Assembly: GCA_039000515.1 (NCBI GenBank)
Contig: JBCFYV010001001.1
Coordinates: 15,687,243-15,751,242 of the forward strand
Reading direction: 5' to 3'
Length of the DNA stretch: 64,000 bases
DNA from: Timema cristinae
Taxonomy: Eukaryota; Arthropoda; Insecta; Phasmatodea; Timematidae
Positions 45,501 to 54,184 of the stretch are shown one piece after another. The first letter of the stretch is position 1. Every line of letters begins with the position of its first letter. Under the pieces are notes generated by a model. The model was not told the origin of the DNA. It searched no databases and was given only the letters and a program-made list of their open reading frames with translations. The position numbers and the translations under genes were made by a program.

Positions 45501-46811
45501 ACTACCCGTCGGGTTATACGCACTTACGCTAATGTGTAATGGTAGGGTGAATTGTGAGATGAAATGAAGGACCTACAGTTTAACGTGGAATCCGAACCAC
45601 GTGGTGGCCTGGCATGAGATTCTTATGAATTTCTAGAATATCAAATGATTCGAGGTAACCGAGGAATAGGACACTAATTATACATTTTTTTATATAGCTT
45701 ATGATATTAAATTAAATTATAATTGACAATTGGTGTTAAAATAAATTCATTTGTTTTAGATGCTCATTTATACACTTGCAAAGTCTTTAAAAAATTGAAA
45801 ACTGTTTAAGATTGTAGGGTTGAAAGCTCAATTTTCAAACTCAAAATATTACTAAATATCTATAGTACGGAGACTAAGCCCCCCCCCCCCCTTCCCACCC
45901 CCCAAAAAAAGTCATATGCTATTTTTTTAATGTGAACTTATGAACCCACAATTTTCTAATAGTGTCATATTAATATTTACTAACCCAAATTCTGCTTTGC
46001 TAAAAGATAAATTAAAATAATGAAGTCAAAGTCCTGGTATGATCACCATTTCTTAATATGACAAAGAAAATCTAACCATCTTTAACGGGAATTTTCTTTA
46101 ATATGACATTTCACAGCTACAAAACTATATAGTGTTTTGCAGCGAATTACAGCTTTGCACATTGCAAACATATATAATATATTCTGCTCATTGGGCAGTT
46201 CCTAAAGAACTTTTCTCACCATACAGAACAATACTTAAGTTAGATAGGTAATACAGCTTGAAACAGGTGTCGGACGACACCTACCTATACCAGAATGGAA
46301 TGAAATAGTTTCATATGCGAAACTGGCCCATTCTATTCGAGTTTAGGTAGGTTTCGTCTTGTATTTAGTGTAGATCACACTTGAGGCTTACTCTTATCTA
46401 ACTATGAAACTGGCCCTGTATTTCTACTGAAGCATTATTTGATTTATTTTGACAAAAAAAACACTGATCATTTCTGGCATCACTTACATCCATGGTTGAT
46501 TTCAATCTCATTGTTGTCACATTAAGAATGCAGAAACTACACTTTGATAAGTTTTCTGGTCTAAGTTTAGGCAGGTATTTAACTTAGCGGTTTATCAAAT
46601 GGTATCTTAATGTACTGGTTACAAGGAGGTTGTTGCTGTATCACCAACAAGTGTTGTTGGGGGCAGGTTCCGCCCATCATGAGCAGCCGTCCAGCCCGTA
46701 AGATCTCCTCGCCCAAGACTGTGGAGAAGAAACAGCAGCAGCAGCCTGCAGCGCCTCCATCCCAGCCGGCCAAGAACCATGGCGCCCCTGCTCCTGACAA
46801 GACTGAGCAAG
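30425..46811 (+). CDS. Multi-exon gene for a protein with about six paired-CxxC modules (family not recognised)
   Basis: Eight exons join in frame: 30425-30837, 31189-31352, 31904-32729, 34063-34299, 35408-35610, 36886-37136, 37848-38090 and 46667-46811. They total 2482 nt, or 827 codons plus one base, so the 3' end lies outside the window. The product repeats one plan about six times: CxxC, 30-70 residues, a second CxxC, usually a helix with QQW or AQW, then a P..R.Y signature. Two CxxC pairs per module suggest a structural zinc site; this is inference. No signal peptide or membrane segment is visible. The N-terminus carries IKKE, a fit to the SUMO acceptor consensus. The later part has Ser/Pro-rich linkers and a poly-Gln run. 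A nuclear adaptor or chromatin protein would fit, but I cannot name the family. Introns hold many transposon copies, while exons are intact and GC-richer, supporting a live gene. Confidence 0.85.
31189..31352 (+). CDS. Coding exon 2: Ser/Pro/Arg-rich linker
   Basis: The acceptor follows a pyrimidine tract (ACTTTCTTGCCAG). The frame continues from exon 1 as [13 protein letters not shown] and ends near PSGPSPTTS with one spare base. The donor is TCTG|GTGAGA. The exon contains no cysteine, only a polar, Ser- and Pro-rich, probably disordered linker with Arg-Ser and acidic patches. Long frames on the opposite strand and in the other plus frame here are shadows of this exon. Confidence 0.75.
31419..31735 (+). 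repeat. Dispersed-repeat-like segment in intron 2
   Basis: TTATTATAAATACGAAAGTT, GCGGATTCCAATGAAACTTT and a CGACGGGTATAAGCTAGT end resemble a repeat type common in insect introns. A TC-like start and the CTAGT end would suit a non-autonomous Helitron, but the hairpin near the 3' end was not confirmed. Confidence 0.35.
31904..32729 (+). CDS. Coding exon 3: CxxC modules 2 and 3
   Basis: This is the largest exon. Module 2 has CYVCG, then a Pro/Ser-rich linker, then CLAC with LLQQW and VPHGDRNY. Module 3 has CYTC, a CC pair, then CSYC and a degenerate helix without QQW. A Ser/Lys/Gly-rich linker follows. The acceptor is uncertain: the best pyrimidine tract ends at AG 31858-31859, but using it with exon 2 gives a frame that stops at about 32137. 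Acceptors ending at 31903 or 31909, six bases apart, both keep the CxxC frame. The donor is GC type, CAG|GCAAGC; its phase matches exon 4 exactly. Without splicing, the frame ends at a stop near 32749. Confidence 0.8.
33000..33280 (-). mobile_element. LINE 3' end fragment (intron 3)
   Basis: On the minus strand it reads [20 protein letters not shown], then a [11 protein letters not shown] block, the C-terminal end of a LINE ORF2. It is related to fragments at 37.15-37.44, 40.07-40.34 and 50.8-51.9 kb. It is antisense to the host gene. Confidence 0.65.
33441..33674 (-). mobile_element. SINE-A, 5'-truncated, with 12-bp target-site duplication (intron 3)
   Basis: A long (TTA)n tract (33444-33542) precedes the antisense 3' end (CGTCTTACTACCCGTTCGGG). 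The copy stops inside the body at GGCCTGGCATTCC. The flanks 33429-33440 and 33675-33686 are both GAAATTTGTTTT. Confidence 0.85.
34063..34299 (+). CDS. Coding exon 4: CxxC module 4
   Basis: The acceptor TTTGTTTACAG is strong. The first base completes an Arg codon, then the exon reads [11 protein letters not shown]. After about 45 residues comes CSRC, followed by HLAQQW and a charged stretch ending VPLERR. The donor CAG|GTAAAC is consensus. This module is the clearest example of the repeated plan. The phase-2 boundaries on both sides mean the module could be skipped or duplicated without breaking the frame. Confidence 0.88.
34371..34545 (+). mobile_element. SINE-B, tRNA-Lys-like head (intron 4)
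   Basis: TTAGCTCAGTCGATAGCGTG is the A-box region and GAGGGTCCAGGGTTCGATTT the B-box region. The latter closely matches the T arm of animal tRNA-Lys. A non-tRNA body with AAATGTGGGTTTCC follows. It cannot be a working tRNA: the stems do not close. Confidence 0.65.
35003..35300 (+). mobile_element. Divergent GGGAAA-type MITE (intron 4)
   Basis: Blocks GGTTGTCACTCACCTGGGAA, ACCGGGAAAAGATAAGG and AAAAACAGGGAATTTCAC resemble the MITEs at 18.35 and 21.47 kb. Both ends are diverged and no inverted terminal match was confirmed. Confidence 0.4.
35408..35610 (+). CDS. Coding exon 5: linker and first CxxC of module 5
   Basis: The acceptor CCCCTTACAG is strong. The frame begins by completing Arg and reads YNVPSPGTG, finishing the R.YN signature of module 4. 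A Ser/Thr/Pro/His-rich linker follows, then CFLCG with a short [11 protein letters not shown] segment. The donor is CAAG|GTAACG in phase 1. The module's second CxxC lies in exon 6. Confidence 0.85.
36088..36287 (-). mobile_element. SINE-A, 5'-truncated, with 11-bp target-site duplication (intron 5)
   Basis: The antisense 3' end with (TTA)n is at the left; the copy stops near GTTTGTAAATCAG. The flanks 36077-36087 and 36288-36298 are both AATATGTTATA. Confidence 0.85.
36600..36735 (+). repeat. Single copy of the 38.5 kb foldback arm (intron 5)
   Basis: GTCCAGTGGCAGCGATGTCA, GTGAACTGTGTTGTTCTTTT, TTATATGTTTCTATCCACCT and CCTGTACCTTCTTACAAATA match the right arm at 38579-38700 in the same orientation. 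Confidence 0.7.
36886..37136 (+). CDS. Coding exon 6: end of module 5, start of module 6
   Basis: The acceptor TTGTGCTCAG joins in phase 1 to give a Gly codon. The exon reads [15 protein letters not shown], comparable to [11 protein letters not shown] in module 1. Then come CTFC with LLAQW and an R.YN signature (ADRREYN), and the first pair of module 6, CYVCG. The donor is ATCAAG|GTAAAA in phase 0. Beyond it the frame runs into a LINE 3' end with a short (ATC)n tract. Confidence 0.88.
37145..37443 (-). mobile_element. LINE 3' end with trinucleotide tail (intron 6)
   Basis: The minus-strand reading carries a degenerate WYGHVMR-type block and ends in a (GATGAT)n tail, seen on the plus strand as CATCATCATCATCATC near 37148. 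Insertion is directly after the exon 6 donor, only about 10 bases into the intron. Confidence 0.65.
37848..38090 (+). CDS. Coding exon 7: end of module 6 and Pro/Glu-rich tail
   Basis: The acceptor CTGTTCTCAG gives [11 protein letters not shown], again like the YFPFL segment of module 1. CLDC is followed by an acidic/Leu helix lacking QQW, then [10 protein letters not shown] and an acidic Pro-rich tail ending near GERSEKL. A donor AACTG|GTGAGG in phase 0 is likely. If it is not used, the frame ends after 12 more codons at a TAG near 38127, which could be an alternative C-terminus. Confidence 0.85.
38466..38675. repeat. Foldback: 97-bp inverted arms, 17-nt loop (intron 7)
   Basis: Left arm 38466-38561 (GGTGGATAGAAACATATAAA...CCATTGGACAAA) and right arm 38579-38675 are nearly perfect reverse complements, with a loop of about 17 nt. 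A single diverged copy of the right arm lies at 36600-36735 in intron 5, so the foldback looks like a head-to-head pair of a dispersed repeat. Confidence 0.85.
38765..39090 (-). repeat. Penelope-like 3' region; repeat copy 1
   Basis: This AT-rich stretch follows the RT pseudogene in its own orientation and is probably its 3' UTR. About 200 bases (38770-38990), beginning near GTCGCTAGCC, are closely repeated at 41560-41760 in the same orientation. Shared blocks include ATTGACTAAACACACACTTT and AGTAAAAAGTTGTATTTC. Confidence 0.55.
39090..40020 (-). pseudogene. Penelope-like element reverse transcriptase, decayed (intron 7)
   Basis: On the minus strand the clearest blocks are [20 protein letters not shown] near 39.9 kb and [20 protein letters not shown] near 39.77 kb. 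They match the catalytic YVDDIF.IW and downstream FLDL...TD.YTKPT regions of Penelope-like RTs. Further down come [20 protein letters not shown] near 39.27 kb and [12 protein letters not shown] near 39.21 kb, from the RT C-terminus. The second Asp of the YVDD-like motif is missing and several stops follow. No GIY-YIG domain was found. Confidence 0.7.
40066..40340 (-). mobile_element. LINE 3' end fragment (intron 7)
   Basis: Minus-strand reading gives a [14 protein letters not shown] block, then a Lys/Glu-rich segment, then a TGATGATG tail next to 40066. It belongs to the same LINE family as the 33.0 and 37.2 kb fragments. Confidence 0.65.
41550..41785 (-). repeat. Second copy of the 38.77 kb repeat
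   Basis: Direct repeat of 38765-39085, with shared blocks GGTCGCTAGCC versus AGTCGCTAGCC and ATTGACTAAACACACACTTT. It ends near a TAATTGTGTAATTTTCAG-like block also seen at 39060-39080. Probably a solo 3' fragment of the same Penelope-like family. Confidence 0.55.
41786..43119. other. Intron 7, no feature seen
   Basis: AT-rich with a poly-G run near 42440. A frame at 42171-42401 has no recognised domain. Confidence 0.45.
43120..43316 (-). mobile_element. SINE-B, antisense copy (intron 7)
   Basis: On the minus strand: CTTACACCTTAGCTCAGT, then GAGACCCGGGTTTGATTCC, CGGCATGTCC, then the body AAATGAGGGTTTACCCTTTA and CTGGGGTCTGGTTG. It matches the 34.37 and 47.8 kb copies. Confidence 0.65.
43645..43925 (+). 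mobile_element. SINE-A, best-preserved full-length copy (intron 7)
   Basis: The head GGTGACCTGGTGGTCTAGGG resembles tRNA-Glu. The B box is GGGGTTCGATCCTC, an excellent fit. Body and 3' end are intact, followed by (TAA) repeats that continue past 43925 with an interruption. It is the youngest-looking copy and the only SINE-A in the host gene that lies in the sense direction. Confidence 0.88.
44571..44678 (+). repeat. Two-unit direct repeat, about 69-bp period (intron 7)
   Basis: AACTAGCAATACATTTAAAT at 44571 and AACTAGCAAAACATTTAAAT at 44640, each followed by a G/A-rich GAAG(C/T)CCAAAA segment. Confidence 0.6.
44945..45380 (+). promoter_or_regulatory. Candidate promoter with GC-rich downstream block (intron 7)
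   Basis: CCAAT at 44950-44954, TATATATA at 44975-44982, and a TTCACAT initiator-like site near 45000 are followed by a GC-rich block (45050-45380). The block has an open plus-strand frame of about 90 codons from 45128 up to the SINE-A insertion. No motif was recognised in it. Possible identities are an LTR fragment or an internal promoter. Confidence 0.3.
45447..45614 (-). mobile_element. SINE-A, 5'-truncated, with 11-bp target-site duplication (intron 7)
   Basis: A (TTA)-rich tract is followed by GCGTCTTACTACCCGTCGGG and the body up to GGTGGCCTGGCA. The flanks 45436-45446 and 45615-45625 are both TGAGATTCTTA. Confidence 0.85.
45626..46666. other. Intron 7, 3' part
   Basis: AT-rich with a poly-C tract (45880-45901). 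No strong pyrimidine tract precedes exon 8; the nearest is the TGTTGTTGGGGGCAG sequence itself, a weak acceptor. Confidence 0.4.
46667..46811 (+). CDS. Coding exon 8: basic, Ser/Pro and poly-Gln segment
   Basis: After an 8.6-kb intron, GGGGGCAG is followed by GTT CCG CCC ATC ATG in phase 0, matching exon 7. The exon encodes [18 protein letters not shown], then a run of four Gln, a Pro/Ala-rich stretch and APAPDKTEQ. The donor CAAG|GTAGGA is phase 1. It is GC-rich inside a very AT-rich region. It could instead be the first coding exon of a separate gene starting at the internal ATG (46679). No matching next exon was found before 64000. Confidence 0.65.
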
Positions 46812-47263
46812 GTAGGATTTCCCGGCCAACTGGTTTACTGTCCACACATGGTGGAACACATCTTTCCCAAACTTTGACTTTTAAAATAACATAATACATT
46901 GAAGAAAACCTTCAAGGTTTAGAAAGTTTTTATATATATATATAATATACAAAAAAAAAGCAGAGCTGCAAACATTCCTACTTTTTTCTATGATAAATAC
47001 TGTCAACTAGAGCGTCGTTAATTCAAAATTGAAAGGCCTTTCGAATAATTATTTTGAATTATGAATGATAAACAATGCTAAAAAAAATACTAAGGCTAAT
47101 TAACATATATAAAAAAATATTATATATACATTTCACTATTATTTTGTTTATTTATTATATGGGTTACATAATGAATAAATATTTAGGCCTACATATAATT
47201 ACTGCATTTTTCAAAATTAAATAATTAATAATTTCATTATATATATATATAGGCCTAAATATA

Positions 47264-47269
47264 TATATA

Positions 47270-47302
<33 letters not shown>
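47264..47302. repeat. (TTA)n microsatellite
   Basis: About 13 TTA repeats after a (TA)n tract. No SINE body follows. Confidence 0.85.
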
Positions 47303-47764
47303 GTTTTACATATCTAAATTTATAAAGTTACTACACCTATTTACCTACATTGGTAAAGAAACCTTTTCATTACACGACAGATCTTGAAAATCTGAATAGT
47401 ATATTTTTCAAAGCTCATAACAATTTAACCCGTACATCTGAAAACTATTTACATCAGTATGAATGTGAGCTACACTTGTTTTACCATGCAGCTCATACGT
47501 AAACCAGCGTTGCACTTAGCACATTGAGTACATGACCGTTCCATTGTAAATTTACTAAATTCCCTGTTCCAATAACAACTATTTACGGTTGAGTCTTGTT
47601 GCCAACCTTATTTAAAGTAAAGGAAGGCAATATTATATTTCCAGTGATATATGACACCACTACACTATCTATCAGTTAGTGAGAACTAGCTCAAGACCTT
47701 ATCGCTCGTGGTACTTTTAGCGATAGTAGGCGGAGCCGATCATATTGGCTCGTGGCACTTAAAA

Positions 47765-47890
47765 GGTTAATGGGAAAGCGTAAACCCATATTTCACTAAT
47801 GATAAATGTTTTGGCCATGCCGTGAATTGAACCCTTAACCCTTAGTTCAGTAGGTAGAAACGCTACTGAGCTAAGGTGTCAGATTGTATA
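47765..47890 (-). mobile_element. SINE-B, antisense fragment
   Basis: On the minus strand: ACCTTAGCTCAGTAGCGTTT, a degraded B box (GGGTTCAATTCACGGCATGG), then AAATATGGGTTTACGC. Truncated at the body. Confidence 0.6.
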
Positions 47891-48054
47891 AGTATACCAG
47901 GTTGAATTTATGTAATATATACATTCATAAACCATAAAAATAGACATACATTTTTATGAATCATATCTTTTTGTGAAAAATGTTAAATAATTCCAGATTA
48001 ACTATCTCTAATAAGTTATGTATTTTAATTTTCTCTTGCCCCTCAGAGAGAGAA

Positions 48055-48330
48055 GTATTGTGATCGTCAAAAATATTGAACTTGATATTTTGATAATTGT
48101 CAACGTTTCATGACCCCATGAAAACGAAAAAGTAGTTTTCGCTATGCCATCTGTCTGTGTGTTTGTATCTCGGCTTGGAGCGGAAACAGTTTTACCTATC
48201 GGGCTAAAACTTGCTTTCTAGGATTTTCATAAGGGTCCCCTGGGATTTCTAGAAATAAGATATCCAACCTTAAAATAACTAAGGGGTGCTCACTGGGGGG
48301 AGGGAGTGAAAAAAATCTATTTTCTCAAAA
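48055..48330 (+). repeat. Repeat-like segment with moderate complexity
   Basis: GCCATCTGTCTGTGTGTTTG, ATCTCGGCTTGGAGCGGAAA, TCGGGCTAAAACTTGC and AGGGTCCCCTGGGATTTCTA resemble conserved blocks of dispersed invertebrate repeats. No second copy is in this window and no frame is open. Confidence 0.3.
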
Positions 48331-50689
48331 TCCACTCAAATGGTTTTTAGGCATTGTTTAACATTACAAACAAAATGGTGATTCACATTCTCCCATGAAA
48401 ATTACTTTAATGATTGGTACTTTAAGTAAGCGAAAATTTACAGTTTTGATCATATCGCTGCAACTATTTGATATAGCTATGAAATAACCTTTGTAAAGTA
48501 AAAATCTTTTATTTGGAATATATTTTTATAAAACCAATAGTTTCTGATTAATAAGCATATATATATTTTATGTAGTTTTTAAAAATTGAAATTGATTGTT
48601 ACGCTTTATGGTGAGCAGAGATTCTCCTCTTTGCCTAATATTTCTGTAACAGTATAAATTTTTTCATTAATAAGTTTTTAATAAATGTTTCTATTCGAAG
48701 ATGACATCTGGAGGGAGCATCATACCATTGATTTAATCAGACAATATGTGAGATAAAAAGATTGGTAGTTAAGAACTGATATCTTAAAAAATGGAATCCA
48801 ATTAATTAATTAATCAAGCTCAATGTTTGGAACACATTCTTGTTGAGTTGGAGCAACTATTTGCATTTTTTTTTTTTTTCCCTTTTTTTCTGACTCAAAT
48901 TTAACTTTATTTGTGCATTATTTTTTAAATTGCTATCATGTTTATATAAGTACATAAAAGCATGTCATGTAATTTGTTTTTCTACTTTCCATTTATAGCT
49001 TCTCTTTCAAACAAATTTTGATCTTGGGATCATATTTCTTCAAAAAAGAATTATTTTTTTTAAATTAGAGATGGGTCACTCAAATCTTATGGTGATTGAA
49101 AGAATCGAGACTTGTAAAAATTTCAAAAAAGAATCTGAAATATGATAATGAATTTACTAAAAACCTGTTCTCTTTGTTGCCTATGACATATAAGACATAA
49201 AAAATGAAAATAGTACCTGTTAGTGCCACCAAGCCTTAAACTTTTTTTTTTTAGCTTCATTTTAAATATTTTCATTTTAACTAAAATAGTACATTTTTAA
49301 AGATTCAAAATTTGAAAGAAAAATTTAAGATTTGGATTTGAGAAATAAGAAAATTGTCCATCTCTAGTTTGAATTGAACTCTACAATTATTTTTTTTATT
49401 CAGCGATAAAACCGAGCATTATCTAAAACTCCAACCATGCTTTAAGTCCACGATAGGACCTTTCTAGCAACCTCTTGAATTGACAAATATAATAAAAAAA
49501 TTGTGAACACAAAATTAAAGTCATAAATCATCATAAATTATTCTAAGATTAAAGATTAAGGCCACATATAAAGTGATTTAAGGTGGTACGTGACATTGAA
49601 TGGTAACTTTTTTGGCATGTTTATCTGCAATTAATTCACGACTATGTATGTCCTGCATTCAAAATATGGTACCTAGCTATTTGAATGTATGGTGTCATTG
49701 GGAAAAATTGTTTTCTTCTTATGAGTAGGGGCATGCAAAATTCGCATTTGTGATAACGCGAATTTTTACATTAATTCTACTGTTTTACACAAATAACACA
49801 AATTTAATTATTTTTTCTAAATACACTTTAATTCTAATTTGGCAAATACCACATCATGCAATATAATGTTTAACATGGTAACACTGGCGAAAGCGATATG
49901 TCAGGGCTGCCGTTCATACAAATAATATCCGTTTTTGTGAATTTTAAAGATCATAATACTTACATTTTGATTTTGATAGATTGATCCTTTGTTTTCAACT
50001 TTAAAACGATTTGATGCTAGGTCCAAACAAGGACATTAATATATATGAACCTTGCTACAGGTGGTCATGTCTGTCAACATTATATCTTTTTTATTTGCAT
50101 TCTTTTATAATAATTTGATAGTAGCTTAGTTGTCTATGCCGACATGTTTTGATGATATTGTTTGATCTAAACATAAATTGATAATTGATTATTTCAATAT
50201 TGCTATTTGTAAAACTTGAAGGTAATGATATTGCGTTAACACAGTTGACATTATTAAACGTGAAATGTTTTGTGCATATTCATATTTGATTTTTCTCTGA
50301 ATACATTAATAAATAGTTAAATATACATAATGAACGAAAAATGTAGACAGTTTTATTCCAGTTTTTTTTAAATGAAAATTAATTTGGCCCGTAGTTACCT
50401 AAATAATACTGTTTTCAGTATAAAAAATCATCTCTTTTTGAGAAAAATAATGTCACTTACCCCCTGAAAATAACCTCACCCGTTGCGTGTCTCTACTAAT
50501 GAGTTGTTAACTCTTTGTTACATTGTGTCGCACATGTGACAGTAGCAGAGTGATGGAGAGCTACACAACTTGTAAGACAAATCGCTTGTTATTGTATTAA
50601 ACCAAGGGTCAGAAACTGACCAATCTCTCGGAAATTTTTAGTCATTCGTGTAAGGAAACTATATAGTAATTAACTTGGATATTATCGCT

Positions 50690-50795
50690 TTGGCGGCTGC
50701 ATGGTGTAAGGCATCACTTTCGCAATAGATAGACCGCCAATGATGGGGAGATTGTGGTTCACTCCATGTTGGGTGTACTGAGGGTAGTTTTTGTG
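50690..50795 (+). mobile_element. SINE-C head fragment
   Basis: GGCGGCTGCATGGTGTAAGG, CACTTTCGCAATAGATAGAC, and GTGTACTGAGGGTAGTTTTT match the SINE-C head. It abuts the LINE fragment that follows. Confidence 0.5.
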
Positions 50796-51865
50796 GTACG
50801 AGTTTGGGAAAAACTTGGTAATAGTATTTAATGTGGAGAAGGCATATTAAAGCATGAATAAAATTAAATTTTGGAAAGAAATGGACGAGGCTCAAGAGGA
50901 AAGAGGAGTTGTAATGAGAGTGAAAAGCATATATTAGGATAAAATTAGCTGTGCTAAAATGGAGAGTGGGAGGACGGAGTGGTTCCAAATAAAAGATGGA
51001 GTAAATTAGGGAAGTGCCTTCTCACCACGACTATTTGTAATAGTGATGTAAATTATCATGAATAAAAGACAGGAAAACTCAAGGAAGATATAATGAAAGC
51101 CATTATGTTTGTAGATAGCTTGGTGGTATGGGGGGCGAAAGAAAGGAAGTATAGAAACCGTTAAAGGATTGGAATGAGTTAGTGAAAGAGTGTGAAATGA
51201 AATATAACATGGCCGAGTGTGAAGTGATGGTAATGACAAGGAAGAGGATAAGGCCAATTAAAGCTATAAGTTGGATGGAGTAGAGCTGAGAAAAGTACAG
51301 AACATAAAAAAATCTTGGAAGTGAGATTGAGGTGAAAGGTGGAAGTAGAGATGATCTAATGAGAAGATGTTAGTGGCGAGAGTTGTTCTCTAGGTGTGTA
51401 AGAGACCTACTATGGGTAAGGAAAGTGCCCTTGAAGTGTAAAGAAGTGCCATTGTCACATACACAGTAGGAACATGGACAGTGAGTGTAAGAAAGACTAG
51501 GAAAGTGAAGGATATGTTGATTAAGTTGGTCAGGAGAATGTTAGCTGTCAGGAGGAGAAACAGTATAAAGAATGAAGTTATCCGGGAAAGAGCAGCTTAG
51601 TATATGAGATAATAGAAAAAACTAAACCGAGATGATATGAGCATGTTGTTGGTTATGGACAGAAAGAAGATGTCAAAGAAAATTATGGAAATTAAAATGT
51701 AGGAAAAAGGGAGACCAAATAGTGATGGGAGAAGCAGATAAAAGAAAGTGTGCAAGTGATGGGAGAAGAATGGAAACGTTTAAGGAAGATGGAGGCATTT
51801 TACTAAACTAAATCGATCACAAGATGGAAACAGTGGATGATGAGGAGGAGGAGGAGAGGAGGAAT
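50780..51865 (+). pseudogene. LINE reverse transcriptase fragment, 3' half
   Basis: Plus-strand frames show degraded RT blocks: WFQIKDGVN.GSAFSPRLF near 50.98-51.04 kb (the GVRQGS..SP.LF motif), FVDSLVVWG-like near 51.11 kb (the catalytic DD pair is not intact), and a post-RT region to about 51.8 kb. It ends in GATGATGAGGAGG simple sequence, the same tail type as the 37.2 kb copy. Stops occur throughout. The long minus-strand frames at 50659-51257 are shadows of this region. Confidence 0.7.
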
Positions 51866-52372
51866 AATCCGGTCATCGCTTAATCCAAACAGCACTTTTT
51901 CCAAATAATAAATCAATAAACACTGAAGAAAAAACTATGTTGCGGGAGCATGACTGCAAACTACATATTAATGTTTCTTTCCTTAGGATTATTTTCCATT
52001 TGTATTACTTTAAATGTAAAATATATAAGTGTGTGTGTGATTTTACTTGTACCTTAACTTGTTTTATAGGTTTTTATTTTCCGGACTTTCACTAATCCGA
52101 TTGAATTCAAGTCGTATTAGTTTGGTTTAATAAGGTTCTACTGTACTTAACTTTACCATTCAGGCTGCTTAAAAAAAAAAAAAAATTGAAATTTAGGAAA
52201 TTAAAAAAAGAAGTTGATTATCAGGTTACAAAAAATATTCATACTAATAAATAATAATAATAATTTTAGAAAAATTACTTATTCACACCATCACAAGCCA
52301 AGGTCTAGCTAACATTATGAATAAAGAAAGGTTGAAATGATAGGTACAAATATATTAATTTCCTTATGTATT

Positions 52373-52680
52373 AGCTGTAAGATGGTCTAGGGGTAAAGTG
52401 TTAGATTTCTGTGCTGTGGGTCCGGAGCTCAATCCTCGCTCCCGGCACGAATTTATCTGATTGCCAAACCCTTCCTTCACCTCTGACAAGACGTGTATTA
52501 TTCACAACTCGTGAATGTATGGAATGCCAGGCCTCTATCGTGGTTCGGATCCCACGTTAAACTGTAGTTCCTCCATTTCATCTCACAATCACACTACTTC
52601 TACACATTAGCGTAAGTGTGTATAGTCTGAACGGGTAGTAAGATGCAGTGCTAATAATATTAATAATAATAATAATAATA
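52373..52680 (+). mobile_element. SINE-A, diverged full-length copy
   Basis: The A-box region (AGATGGTCTAGGGGTAAAG) and a degraded B box (GGAGCTCAATCCTC) are present. The body has the GTGTATTATTCACAACTCG insert seen in the 16.9 and 59.4 kb copies. The 3' end is GAACGGGTAGTAAGATGC plus (TAA)n. Point changes are more numerous than in other copies. Confidence 0.75.
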
Positions 52681-53367
52681 GTAAAAATAATGATAATAAA
52701 TAACAATAGTCTATAGTTAACTAATAATATATTATTAACCAGTAGTGGCTTAGGCTAGTAGGTAGGCTCCACTAGGAATGTCAGGCCATTTAAATCATAT
52801 TTGTGTCATCTTTGTTAATAATTGTACTCGCCATAATTTTGATGATTTAAAAATCGACAATGCATTCACCATCTAAATTATCAATATATTTATAAAGTAC
52901 AAACATCTTTATTTCACCACTACAAACACCTCTGACATCTCTTCAATAAAAAGCAAACTCGGTAGGCTTAAAATAAAATACGGGCCAATAGATTGACCAA
53001 CGGTTTCTTTTGATTGATAGATACGCAATATAAGGGTTAATCAGTGATATTTGTATACATGACTTTATATTAGCACTCTAAACAAGAAATATATAAGCTC
53101 GTTTCATACAATTTTAAAACTATAGTGATAAAAATTACTTTAATAATTAATTTGAATGTGCACTGCACACAAACTTCTTCATAGTCCTAAAAGTTACTAA
53201 TAATATGTTTTGTAAAGGCAATGCTCTATTATTTAAACAGGAAAACCACTTATAATTCCATATTCCTTATGTGAATACTATTATTTAAAAAAATATCTGT
53301 ATTTAACTCGTGATATATTGTAGCTATAATTTGTTATTTCTCACCTTATTTGACATTTATCGGTGGT
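52681..53367. other. No gene seen
   Basis: AT-rich, starting with the (TAA)n tail of the preceding SINE. Nothing recognisable. Confidence 0.5.
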
Positions 53368-53565
53368 TGCAAGTTGTAAGAAAGCAATCACACACTCAAT
53401 ATACTGGATTTCCAGTAATGAGGTCGGTGTTTGAATCCCAGCCAGTGTGTTTTCCTCTAAATAACTTCCCACTCGCCATAAACTCAAATACCAGTACTTG
53501 TACTTTTGCTCGAAATTATTCCCTCCTTATCCCAGCCTTAATAGTGTAAATATGGAGATATCCCC
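53368..53565 (+). mobile_element. SINE-C-like, diverged copy
   Basis: AATGAGGTCGGTGTTTGAAT is B-box-like; AACTTCCCACTCGCC and CCTCCTTATCCC recall the body. The 3' end is not recognisable. Confidence 0.35.
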
Positions 53566-53919
53566 AGCACAAACAATATAAGGTGCACCTGACTAAAATA
53601 ACTACCTAAATTTTTTTCTTCCCCTACAAGGGATACTTTTCTACTGAAATTTCATTTTGGGAATCAATCCAGGGAAACTATAAAATATTTAGTTTTATCG
53701 CAATATTCTTGCCCTGACCTAGCAGAAGCGCCAAACCGGTTTGGTAGTTTTTTTATTTTCTTCGGGTATTTAAAAGATTGTTTTTATGGTTGTTGTTTGG
53801 TCAAAGCTCTATTGGTTGGGATTCTATAGTTGCACAGTTATATCGACTCTGTGTGTGCTTGGCAATTTTTTTTTTTAATACAAACTTACATGTTCACTTA
53901 TGTAATTGCTGGTAATTGA

Positions 53920-54184
53920 TGCAGTGGTCTAGGGGCGAGCTAGCGTCGCCATGTTGTACCGCCCATCTCTCTCTCTCCTCTTTGTGATCGATATCTGGCC
54001 GCCCTGTGCTGGGCTGTCGAGAGGGGGAGAGGTGAGAGGTCATGCTGGTGACCTGACACCGCAACCCGCTTAGACTATCTTAACTAGGGGTGGACAAGGG
54101 GCTTGGAATCATTACTGTTTGGGGAGAGACGAGGGGGGGTTACCTCAATACCTCTCTTGGCTGCAGATACAAGTGATGTTAATG
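53920..54184. other. GC-richer block, function unknown
   Basis: It includes GATGCAGTGGTCTAGGGGCG, which resembles a SINE-A A box, and CT/GA-rich sequence (ATCTCTCTCTCTCCTC, GAGAGGGGGAGAGG) around 53970-54030. No gene is evident. Confidence 0.35.

Larger units (their letters stand above)
46812..50689. other. Probable intron 8, no exon seen
   Basis: AT-rich sequence with (TA)n and (TTA)n tracts, a SINE-B fragment and a repeat-like segment at 48.1 kb. I looked for a phase-1 exon continuing the host gene and saw none. Confidence 0.4.

Noticed and set aside
46579..46899. 106-codon minus-strand frame with Cys-rich run
   Set aside because: Antisense of exon 8; the CCCC run is the reverse of the Gln-repeat codons.
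50659..51257. Two minus-strand frames rich in Ser and His
   Set aside because: They are antisense to a plus-strand LINE with recognisable RT blocks.
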